From NCBI RefSeq assembly GCF_010993705.1, contig NZ_WOFO01000003.1:329827-393826 (forward strand): 64,000 nt of DNA. The letters run 5' to 3'. Under the pieces are notes generated by a model that was not told where the DNA came from, did no database searches, and saw only the letters and a list, made by a program, of their open reading frames with translations. This stretch comes from Cyclobacterium sp. SYSU L10401 (GTDB lineage Bacteria > Bacteroidota > Bacteroidia > Cytophagales > Cyclobacteriaceae). Below, in pieces: positions 29,254-37,479 of this stretch (positions are counted from its first letter, which is position 1; each line of letters begins with the position of its first letter). Both the position numbers and the translations under genes were made by a program.

Positions 29254-30696
29254 ATGCTGACCCATTTAGTCCATAACGGACCTAAGAATCACCGATCGCT
29301 GATACTGGCAGGTGGAGGCATAAGGGTGGCTTATCAGGCAGGAATCCTTAAGGCCATGGAAGAGGAGGGATTGACCTTTGACCATGTGGATGGTACCTCA
29401 GGGGGGATTTTCAATGCTGCCATGCTGGCATCAGGTCTTTCCGTAGACCAAATGATTGAAAAATGGAGGACGTTACCTATCAGACATTTTGCCTCCTTAG
29501 CCAGGTTTCGGGATTATTTAAGGCCCTGGAAATTAAAGGGCCTGGGGGATGCCGACAATATTCAACAAAAAGTTTTGCCGCACTTTGGAGTGCAGTTGGA
29601 CACCATTAAGGGTCTGGGTTTACCCATTACTTTTTCCTTGTGTAATTTTTCTAATAAAACCATTCAGGCCGTTTCTGCGAAAGAAGTTGATGAAAAACAC
29701 CTATTAGCCGGCGTTTCCCTTCCTATACTCATGCCTGCCCTTAAAATAGGTAAAGACTGGTTCATAGATGCTGTTTGGATCAAGGATGCCAACCTGATGG
29801 AGGCAGTAAGGATGGGGGCGGAAGAAATCTGGCTGGCTTGGGGGATAGGCAACTACCCAACCTATTTTTCAGGTGCATTGCACCAATATGTCCACTCCAT
29901 AGAAATGAGTGCCAATGGAGCCCTTTGGGAAGAATTTGAGCAAATCCAACTGATAAACAGGGCCATAGAAAGAGGGGATGCTGTATTTGGGCAACGGCAA
30001 CCCATAAAAGTGTTCCTTATCAAACCCCATTTTCCCCTTCCCCTGGATCCGGAGCTTTTTTTAGAAACAATAAGCAACCGTGATTTGATCAACATGGGCT
30101 ATCAGGATGCAAAAAACTATTTTTTAAAAGTATCAGATGCTGGTGAGAAACTGGATATCCTTGCAACCCAAACCAGGGATACGGGTGATTACCTGTGTTT
30201 CCGTCTTCGTTTTACAGGTGAGCTGGAATTCAAGAAGAAGTTGGATATAGTAAGATATTTTGTCTTTTTACGGTTTTCTTTTCTAGGTGATCAGCAGCAG
30301 TTGGAGGTATTTTCCAGTTTGTATTTAGGTCATTACCAAAAAGAGTTTTTAGCTGGGATACATGAGATTAAGGTAAAATACTTGGGCTCACTGACTCAGC
30401 TTGAAACAATTACCACCCTGACCATTGAGGGAAAAGAATGGCTGTTGATTGCCAAAATGAGTTGCAAAGGCCCCTGGTATTGGTTGGCGGGACTGGATTT
30501 TAAAGTTTCAGAAATTACTTTGCGACCCAAAAATGAAGCAGATTCTGAAATGGTACTGGAAGGCAGCCTCCAGCAATCCTTTGTGTCCAGGCTCCGTTGT
30601 ACCTGGAAGGCTTTGGCTAAAAAGCAAAATGGAGGCAGGGGGGGCATGAGATTAAAATTTAACCTGATAAAAAAAATGATGCAACATGAAGTTTGA
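29254..30696 (+). CDS. Patatin-like phospholipase
   Basis: Patatin-like enzymes hydrolyse acyl ester bonds of phospholipids or other lipids with a Ser-Asp dyad. In this 480-residue protein the oxyanion loop is AGGGIRVAYQAG (19-30) and the nucleophile elbow is GTSGG with S49. The Asp partner is probably in DWFIDAVW, a variation on the usual DGG/DGA. The C-terminal 190 residues are beta-rich and not part of the patatin core; I do not know this domain. No signal peptide is visible. It overlaps the next gene by 11 bases, tying it to the metallophosphoesterase. Confidence 0.82.
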   Translation: MLTHLVHNGPKNHRSLILAGGGIRVAYQAGILKAMEEEGLTFDHVDGTSGGIFNAAMLASGLSVDQMIEKWRTLPIRHFASLARFRDYLRPWKLKGLGDADNIQQKVLPHFGVQLDTIKGLGLPITFSLCNFSNKTIQAVSAKEVDEKHLLAGVSLPILMPALKIGKDWFIDAVWIKDANLMEAVRMGAEEIWLAWGIGNYPTYFSGALHQYVHSIEMSANGALWEEFEQIQLINRAIERGDAVFGQRQPIKVFLIKPHFPLPLDPELFLETISNRDLINMGYQDAKNYFLKVSDAGEKLDILATQTRDTGDYLCFRLRFTGELEFKKKLDIVRYFVFLRFSFLGDQQQLEVFSSLYLGHYQKEFLAGIHEIKVKYLGSLTQLETITTLTIEGKEWLLIAKMSCKGPWYWLAGLDFKVSEITLRPKNEADSEMVLEGSLQQSFVSRLRCTWKALAKKQNGGRGGMRLKFNLIKKMMQHEV

Positions 30697-32422
30697 AAAA
30701 AAGCCCATGGTCAATTGGTACGATCCAAAGCAATTGGCTTTCACGGCAGTTAAGACAGTTTTGTCATCTGTATTTGGGAATTTTGCCGACAGGAGGGAGC
30801 TGCAAGCTGCTTTGGATAAAGAAACCAAATTTTACGATTATTCTCACAAGGAGGAGTTGTGGGTAGACTTTATTTCTGACCTGGGAGATGGGTTTAACCC
30901 TACGTATACCCTGGCTGAACTCCTTTCCAGGGATGCCCTTACTTTGAGGGGAAAACGGTTAAAGCGAGGGGATGTATTGATTATGGGTGGAGATGAAGTT
31001 TATCCTACCCCTGAAAAAATTGAATACGATAACCGCCTGAGAGGCCCCTATATAGCTGCATTTCCCAAAATAGAAAATGATCCAGACCGTCCCGATGTTT
31101 TTGCTGTTCCGGGTAACCATGACTGGTACGACGGATTGACCAATTTTTTGAGGTTATTTACCCAAAAAAGGTCGTTTGGAAATTGGCAAACCCGGCAGAG
31201 CAGAAGTTATTTTGCTTTAAAATTACCCCATGATTATTGGATTATTGCCATTGACGTACAATTGAATGCAGACATTGATTATCCTCAGATCTGTTACTTT
31301 AGAGAAATTGCCCAAAAACATTTAAATGAGAGGAGCAAAATCATATTATGCACTTCTGAGCCATCCTGGGTTTACAAATCCTTTGACGCCAAAAATGAAT
31401 CTTTTGACCGCCTGGAATTCTTTATCCAATGGGTCCTTTTTGGAAAGGGTGAAAAAAACTATGAAGAAAAGAATAAAACCATCCAGATTAAGGCGGTGTT
31501 GACGGGGGATTTGCACCACTACGCCCGCTATGAATCAAAGGATAGCAAGGGTGAACCTTGTCAATTGATTACCGCAGGAGGAGGGGGAGCCTTCATGCAT
31601 CCAACCCATACCCTGAAGCAGGAAATTTCTGGAATTGATGGGAAAACCCATGAATTGAAAAAGGTTTTTCCTTCAAAAAGCACCTCGGTAAATTTGAGTA
31701 TGCTAAATTTACTTTTCCCTTATTTCAGCCTTACCATGCTTTCTTTCTTCGGCTTTTTTCATGTTTTCACTTCCTGGGTTTTACAAACCAAGGTTTACTC
31801 GGGAGCCTCGCTAATGGAAAAGATGAGTGAATTGAGTCTCTTTGATGGACAAGCTGCTGATTTTTTCTATTTGATCATACAAGGCATAAGTCATCACCCG
31901 GGTGCATTGTTCTTGAATATTTTGCTCTTTGCAGGCATAGTGATATTTACGGACGTTAAGTCCGGAGGTAAAAACTGGAATTACCTGGCAGGGCTGATCC
32001 ACGGGATGCTTCATTTGGTCAATTTTTATTTTCTACTTTGGCTTTTTTCCTATATTAACCTTAACCAATTGGGTCTTGGGATAAATGAACCCCGGCAAGT
32101 AATCCTATTTACTGCTGAAATGGTCCTTGCGGGAGGGATTATAAGTGCGGTTTTGTTTGGGTTTTACCTGACTTTCAGTGTAGTGATATTAAAAAACCAT
32201 ATTACAGAAGCCTCTTCTTCCTACCGCTGGGAGGGATATAAGAATTTCCTCCGGTTTTCAGTGAATAGCGAAGGAATCACCATTTTTCCGGTAGGCGTAA
32301 AAAAGGTAGTAAGCAATTGGGAAAATGTAGGAACAGCTGAAAAGCCCCGCTTTGAAGGAGGGGATATAAATTATGATTTGATTGAGGACCCTATATACAT
32401 CAAAAATGAAAAAGTTAGCTAA
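30686..32422 (+). CDS. Metallophosphoesterase with C-terminal membrane domain
   Basis: The N-terminal 320 residues form a calcineurin-like metallophosphoesterase domain: ISDLGDGFN with D65, GGDEVYP with D103, PGNHDW with N144/H145, and the late GDLHHYAR. The first motif is unusual (SDLGDG instead of DxH). The C-terminal half has about four hydrophobic segments (roughly 345-370, 405-430, 435-465 and 475-510), so the enzyme is tethered to the membrane, and a soluble tail of some 65 residues follows. Substrate unknown. It overlaps the patatin gene upstream by 11 bases and the GMC gene downstream by 17. Confidence 0.82.
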   Translation: MKFEKKPMVNWYDPKQLAFTAVKTVLSSVFGNFADRRELQAALDKETKFYDYSHKEELWVDFISDLGDGFNPTYTLAELLSRDALTLRGKRLKRGDVLIMGGDEVYPTPEKIEYDNRLRGPYIAAFPKIENDPDRPDVFAVPGNHDWYDGLTNFLRLFTQKRSFGNWQTRQSRSYFALKLPHDYWIIAIDVQLNADIDYPQICYFREIAQKHLNERSKIILCTSEPSWVYKSFDAKNESFDRLEFFIQWVLFGKGEKNYEEKNKTIQIKAVLTGDLHHYARYESKDSKGEPCQLITAGGGGAFMHPTHTLKQEISGIDGKTHELKKVFPSKSTSVNLSMLNLLFPYFSLTMLSFFGFFHVFTSWVLQTKVYSGASLMEKMSELSLFDGQAADFFYLIIQGISHHPGALFLNILLFAGIVIFTDVKSGGKNWNYLAGLIHGMLHLVNFYFLLWLFSYINLNQLGLGINEPRQVILFTAEMVLAGGIISAVLFGFYLTFSVVILKNHITEASSSYRWEGYKNFLRFSVNSEGITIFPVGVKKVVSNWENVGTAEKPRFEGGDINYDLIEDPIYIKNEKVS

Positions 32423-34751
32423 ACCTTTGACTTCCATTAAACCCTATTATGACTATGTGGTAATAGGTTCTGGGTATGGCGGTAGCATTGCCGCTTCGAG
32501 GATGTCCCGGTGTGGGCAGTCTGTCTGCCTCCTGGAAAAAGGAAAGGAATTTTTACCGGGTGAATTTCCACAAACATTGTTTCAGGCATCGAAAGAGATG
32601 AATTTTGTAGGTGGAAAGACTGTCAATCTGGAAAAGAACGGCCTGTACGAATTTACCATGGGAAGTGGTATCAATGTGTTCAAAGGTTGTGGCTTGGGAG
32701 GTACTTCCCTTGTGAATGCCAACGTTTCTATTGAACCTGAACCCAGGGTAATGGAAGACCCCGCCTGGCCCAATGCACTGAGAACAGACATGCCTTCTTT
32801 TGAATTGGGGATAAAACGGGCCTGGGCAATGTTAAAGCCCAATCCCTATCCTGAGAATAAAAATGGATATCCGAAATTGCAAAAAACGGAAGCCATGCGT
32901 AAATCTGCAGCCCACATGTCTGCCCCCTTTCGCCTATTGGATATCAATGTAAATTTCGAGGATCAGACCAACCATGTTGGGATCAGGCAGGCCAAATGTA
33001 CCAATTGTGGAGATTGCGTTACCGGTTGCAATATTGGGGCGAAAAATACCACCGCCATGAATTATTTACCGGATGCCTATAATCATGGAGCAGAAATTTT
33101 TACTGAAATCAATGTCCGGTACATAAAGAAAAAGGGAGCCTTCTGGCAAGTATATTATCATCCCATTGGTATCGGGAGAGATCATTTCGATGCCCCTTTG
33201 TTGTTTGTACAGGCCAAAAATGTAATACTGGGAGCTGGTTCCCTCGGTTCCACTGAAATTCTCCTCAGATCCGCAAAAATGGGACTGGAGGTTTCTAAGA
33301 AATTAGGCCAAAGATTTACCGGAAATGGCGACGTGTTGGGATTTGGGTATAACAATGAGCACCGCATCAACGGCATTGGCCTCGGGAAAAAAGGTACGGA
33401 AAGCATTGCCGACGTGGGTCCCTGCATTACCAGCGTCATAGATTTGAGGGAAAGGGAGGATTTGGAAGCTGGCATGACACTGGAGGAAGGGACCATACCT
33501 GGTCCCATCAGGGGAATCATGCCAAAAGCACTTATTGCTTTTTCCAGACTTGCCGGTAAAGACACAGATCGGGGCATCATGGATTACCTGAAGGAAAAAT
33601 GGCGGGAAATCCGAAGCTTGTTTTTGGGTCCCTTTCATGGAGCGCTTGCCAGGACACAAGTTTACCTGGTGATGACCCATGATGATGGAAATGGGGTCCT
33701 GAAAATGGATGAAACGGACAAATTAAACATCAGTTGGCAGGGAGTAGGGAAGCAAGAGATTTTTAAAAAGGTAAATGGTGAAATGTACAGTGCCACTGAA
33801 GCGCTTGGCGGGACAAAGATTCCCAATCCCACCTGGAATGAGTTGATGAACTATGATTTGGTAACGGTGCATCCCCTGGGTGGATGTGGTATGGCAGACC
33901 ATGCAGCCTTGGGGGTGGTAGACCACAAAGGACAGGTTTTTGCCGGACAGGAGGGAGAAGAACTGCATGAAGGATTGTATGTCATGGATGGGGCGGTCAT
34001 TCCCCGGCCGGTGGGCACCAATCCCTTGCTCACCATAAGTGCCCTGGCGGAAAGGAGCTGCCAGTTGATTGCTGATGAAAAAGGATATCAGCTGGATGAT
34101 GGCTTTTCAAATGTGCCAGAAGGTCCTGACAACCCTCCTTCGCTGGAAACAGGCGTACAATTTACCGAATCAATGAAAGGTTTCTTTGGTATGGGGGAAA
34201 CGGAAGACTTTGAATCCGGATTTTCCAGGGGTAAGAAAGATAATTCTCCCTTCGAATTTACCCTGACCATTCAGACAGAAGACATTCAGGAATTTGTACA
34301 GCAGGAGAATCATCCGGGCAAAATGATTGGGACCATGCTGGCACCTGCCCTTTCTGAAAAACCAATGAGTGCCTATAATGGTGTTTTCAATCTTTTTATC
34401 ATTGATAAATCCGATGACTCCAGAAAGAAAATGAATTATACTGCTGAATTGTTGAGTGAAGAAGGGAAAAGCTATTACTTTGAAGGATTTAAGGATGTAT
34501 TTAATGACCATGTGGTGGATGCCTGGAAGGATACTACAACGCTGTTTATCTCAGTATATGAAGGAAAGAACTCCCAAGGACCATTGTTAGGAAAAGGAAA
34601 ATTAGTGATCAAAGTGGCTGATTTATTGCGGCAATTGCGAACCGTAAAAGCCATCCATCCCAAAAGCAAAGGTGATGGAATCTCGGCCATAGCTACCTTC
34701 GGTAAATTCTTTGCTGGGAATGTTTATGAAACCTACTTTAGTTTTAAGTAA
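32406..34751 (+). CDS. GMC-family oxidoreductase, cholesterol-oxidase-like, with extra C-terminal domain
   Basis: GMC enzymes oxidise alcohols with FAD. I start at ATG 32406 (781 residues). The FAD loop is GSGYGG at 21-26; CGLGGTSLVNA, HPLGGCGMAD and the late GTNPLLTISALAE are family motifs of the cholesterol oxidase branch. C198, C201, C204 and C208 form a CX2CX2CX3C array (KCTNCGDCVTGC) reminiscent of a 4Fe-4S site. About 180 residues after the FAD-binding core form an additional beta-rich domain that in related proteins links the oxidase to an alpha/beta hydrolase; here the hydrolase is a separate gene, 26338. No signal peptide. It overlaps the phosphoesterase gene by 17 bases. Confidence 0.85.
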   Translation: MKKLAKPLTSIKPYYDYVVIGSGYGGSIAASRMSRCGQSVCLLEKGKEFLPGEFPQTLFQASKEMNFVGGKTVNLEKNGLYEFTMGSGINVFKGCGLGGTSLVNANVSIEPEPRVMEDPAWPNALRTDMPSFELGIKRAWAMLKPNPYPENKNGYPKLQKTEAMRKSAAHMSAPFRLLDINVNFEDQTNHVGIRQAKCTNCGDCVTGCNIGAKNTTAMNYLPDAYNHGAEIFTEINVRYIKKKGAFWQVYYHPIGIGRDHFDAPLLFVQAKNVILGAGSLGSTEILLRSAKMGLEVSKKLGQRFTGNGDVLGFGYNNEHRINGIGLGKKGTESIADVGPCITSVIDLREREDLEAGMTLEEGTIPGPIRGIMPKALIAFSRLAGKDTDRGIMDYLKEKWREIRSLFLGPFHGALARTQVYLVMTHDDGNGVLKMDETDKLNISWQGVGKQEIFKKVNGEMYSATEALGGTKIPNPTWNELMNYDLVTVHPLGGCGMADHAALGVVDHKGQVFAGQEGEELHEGLYVMDGAVIPRPVGTNPLLTISALAERSCQLIADEKGYQLDDGFSNVPEGPDNPPSLETGVQFTESMKGFFGMGETEDFESGFSRGKKDNSPFEFTLTIQTEDIQEFVQQENHPGKMIGTMLAPALSEKPMSAYNGVFNLFIIDKSDDSRKKMNYTAELLSEEGKSYYFEGFKDVFNDHVVDAWKDTTTLFISVYEGKNSQGPLLGKGKLVIKVADLLRQLRTVKAIHPKSKGDGISAIATFGKFFAGNVYETYFSFK

Positions 34752-34765
34752 AAGAAGGCATCAGG

Positions 34766-36865
34766 TTATTGAAATTTCTCCGTCAGGCTGGATTTACTTT
34801 CCCATTTTTCCGCAAACCAGGACTTGGTTTTGGTTAAAAAATCTCTTCCATGATAGGTTTTGTGGGAGGAATAGAGCGTACTGAGGTACTGTTTCAGCAT
34901 TTCTTTCTGATCCTGGCTTAGATTTGAGGAGGAGCTGGGATTGTTCCGTAAAGCAGGGAAATCATTGGTGGATTTAAAAATTACCATGCTATCCAGGGAT
35001 AGCTGTGACCCTTCGGGCAATGCATCATTGGCAAATATATCCGGTAGGGTAACCTGATCCAAAGGAACATTGATTTTAAAAAGTCCCTCGTTTTTCCTGG
35101 TATCTAAAAGCCAAAACCCTTCCGGATCAGCAGACAGACTTTGAACAGTATCCATCTGCCCAATGGTTTCTATGGTGTTTTTCTGAGAGATCCATTGCTC
35201 AAATTTTACCGGATTGTACCTCAGCGGACTCATGAGTTGGTACAAGCTGTCCCTTAAGTCTGGCTGAGGCTGAAAATACTCAAAAACCACTCCTTCCCGA
35301 TGAAAAGAAACATTTTTGATCCGATTGAGAGGTTTTTCCATACTTTTCCATGCTTCCAGGGAAGTGGAATCTACTGAAAATGAGCCTATGGGTATGTTCT
35401 CCTTAAACAACTGGTATAAACCTTCGCTATATAATGCCTGAAACCACAGGCTGTCATTTTTTGACCAAAGTTGTATGGATTGGTTATCTATTAACTCAGG
35501 GCGGGCATGTTTTTTTATGTCCCTCCACTCCGTTGAATCAATCAATGAATCCCTGGTGATCTTGTACCAAAAGGTAGAATAAAAATTATAGGGCAAGGCA
35601 TGGGCTTCAAACTCCAATTGCTGTACCTGCGCTATCATTTGTATAAGGGTATTCCATTTATTTTCGGCCAGGTTCCTGTTGTTGTACCGGTCCTCGGACG
35701 CAGCCCTCAGGGAGTCGATGGAAGTCAGCTCCTGTTTAATCGTTTTTTCAAATTGTACGGCCTCCTCGTAACTGATGTATCGGTCCGCGTTAATTTCTTT
35801 GGTTAATTGAATGATTTTGTCATGGTGGAAAATGACCTTTTTTATTTCTTTACCGGTCAGCAATGAAAATAGACGACTTAGGGTTTCAGCCCCATTTTTT
35901 TCAGCCTGCTCAATTATCCCGGCATTGCGGGCATTGGTTTTTAGCTTTTGAACAGCATAAATTTTTACTTTTCTACTGTCTTTAAAATCAACCTTGCCAT
36001 TGTAGGTCAGGATATCAAACCCGGGGATTCCCTTTTCCGGAATAAACCAGGGATTGATATCTGAATTGAGGACCTGTGGTGCCAGTCCAAAAAAATGGAG
36101 TTCGCCCATATCCTCATTGAAATGATACATGCTTTGATCCAAATCGTTAAAATCAAACCCTGCCTTGACGGTTCCCCGACCAATGATGGCCAGCTTTTTC
36201 CTGGACTCCCTTCGTGATAAGTTTGATAGTCTGTTTTCAAAAAAATCAGTGACAAATCCATCAGGTTGCCACCAATCGTTTTCAGGCCTTTCGTACCATC
36301 CCATGAGGACTTGTCTGGCTTGCTTATCGGAAATGGAGTTGCCGGAACGGATGATCCCAGCTTCCAGGCCGATGAAATGAAACACCTCATCATACAAGGC
36401 CATTTGACTGGTATTGGCCCAATCTTCCAGGAAATAGAGTTTTTCAAGTATATTTTTCTGATTGACTGGATCGATAAGTAACCTTTTTCTTTCCCTGCGA
36501 TTGAGACTATTGTCTTCATTTCCAATGGATAGCCTGTTTTCAGCTGAAAGTGTGTGAAAGTTTCTCAGGTTTTCCAGAGCAGTTTTTATATCCTGATACA
36601 TGTATTCTGCCTGGGATCTGATATCTTCTTCCTCCAGCAGATTGATTTGGGCCTCATCTATGGATGCCAGCACTTCCCCATAGTACTCCGCGGTAATCAT
36701 TTCACCAACTTCACGGATTTCAGAAACAATGTTTGCTGTAGGCTGTAGTTCAGGTTTTCCTCCGAAAATATGCAGTGGGTTCCACCAAAAAAGCAACACA
36801 ACCAATGCTCCCACCAAAAGGATTTCCAAAATAAACCGGCCGCTATGGAGGATTTGCCTAATCAT
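34766..36865 (-). CDS. Large membrane-anchored DUF4230-like protein
   Basis: The 699-residue protein has one N-terminal transmembrane segment (about 11-28) and a long periplasmic part. I do not know a full-length family, but its segments look like DUF4230 proteins: IVSEIREVGEMITAEYYGEV near 47-66, KAGFDFNDLDQS near 237, and a stretch around 310-345 with AEKNGAETLSRLFSLLTGKEI. A helical insertion separates the first two parts. It overlaps the upstream DUF4230 lipoprotein gene by 4 bases and ends the four-gene minus-strand operon. Function unknown; an envelope-associated role is inferred. Confidence 0.7.
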   Translation of the reverse strand: MIRQILHSGRFILEILLVGALVVLLFWWNPLHIFGGKPELQPTANIVSEIREVGEMITAEYYGEVLASIDEAQINLLEEEDIRSQAEYMYQDIKTALENLRNFHTLSAENRLSIGNEDNSLNRRERKRLLIDPVNQKNILEKLYFLEDWANTSQMALYDEVFHFIGLEAGIIRSGNSISDKQARQVLMGWYERPENDWWQPDGFVTDFFENRLSNLSRRESRKKLAIIGRGTVKAGFDFNDLDQSMYHFNEDMGELHFFGLAPQVLNSDINPWFIPEKGIPGFDILTYNGKVDFKDSRKVKIYAVQKLKTNARNAGIIEQAEKNGAETLSRLFSLLTGKEIKKVIFHHDKIIQLTKEINADRYISYEEAVQFEKTIKQELTSIDSLRAASEDRYNNRNLAENKWNTLIQMIAQVQQLEFEAHALPYNFYSTFWYKITRDSLIDSTEWRDIKKHARPELIDNQSIQLWSKNDSLWFQALYSEGLYQLFKENIPIGSFSVDSTSLEAWKSMEKPLNRIKNVSFHREGVVFEYFQPQPDLRDSLYQLMSPLRYNPVKFEQWISQKNTIETIGQMDTVQSLSADPEGFWLLDTRKNEGLFKINVPLDQVTLPDIFANDALPEGSQLSLDSMVIFKSTNDFPALRNNPSSSSNLSQDQKEMLKQYLSTLYSSHKTYHGRDFLTKTKSWFAEKWESKSSLTEKFQ

Positions 36866-37479
36866 GGGTTCATCAGGTTATCGGGACTGTTTACTTGACG
36901 GATTAAAAGGGAATCATTTTCAAATTGGATATAGATTTCTTCAAACTCAAAACTTTTAAGAACCATTTGAATGAGTTCGCGGGCATGGTTTTGACTGGTG
37001 CTTACCAATCCCATATAAGGCAGGTTATCCCTGATATCCATTTCAGCCATTCTAAAGAAGGTTTCCTGATCTTCCAGGTTGATTTCATTAAGAAACCGCT
37101 CAGGGTTGGAAATCAAAGTGTCTTCAACAAAGTCTTCGGGTGGATAGGAAAAATTAAGCACTTCAATGGGAGGTAATTTCAAGGTTATTTTCTTACCCTG
37201 TATAAGGATGTCCTCTTCGCTGATCTTATCCAGGTTAATGCCGGTTTTTATCTTTGCCCTGGAATAGGCCAGGAAGGAGGCTTCATTAAGCGGAATGAAT
37301 AAGATGTTTTTCGTTTTTTTTCCAAAAACAACTTTATCCACCACGAATTCGGAAACCACCAAATCACTTGCCTGTTGAATTTTCCCTATGACCAGGCCTC
37401 TTTCATCCTTTTCACAAGCAGTAAAAGAAAGGATTAGAAGGCAGCCAATTGCTATAACTTTCCATTTCAAGTCAACCAT
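36862..37479 (-). CDS. DUF4230 lipoprotein
   Basis: The 205-residue protein begins with a lipoprotein signal (ILSFTACEKDE, lipobox Cys near residue 22). The following region fits DUF4230: VVSEFVVDKVVFGKKTKN, then AKIKTGINLDKISEEDI and ITLKLPPIEVLNFS, with the alternating hydrophobic pattern typical of the domain. It overlaps the muramidase-domain gene upstream by 13 bases and the large DUF4230-like gene downstream by 4. The family is widespread in Bacteroidota and Firmicutes with no known function. Confidence 0.75.
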   Translation of the reverse strand: MVDLKWKVIAIGCLLILSFTACEKDERGLVIGKIQQASDLVVSEFVVDKVVFGKKTKNILFIPLNEASFLAYSRAKIKTGINLDKISEEDILIQGKKITLKLPPIEVLNFSYPPEDFVEDTLISNPERFLNEINLEDQETFFRMAEMDIRDNLPYMGLVSTSQNHARELIQMVLKSFEFEEIYIQFENDSLLIRQVNSPDNLMNP

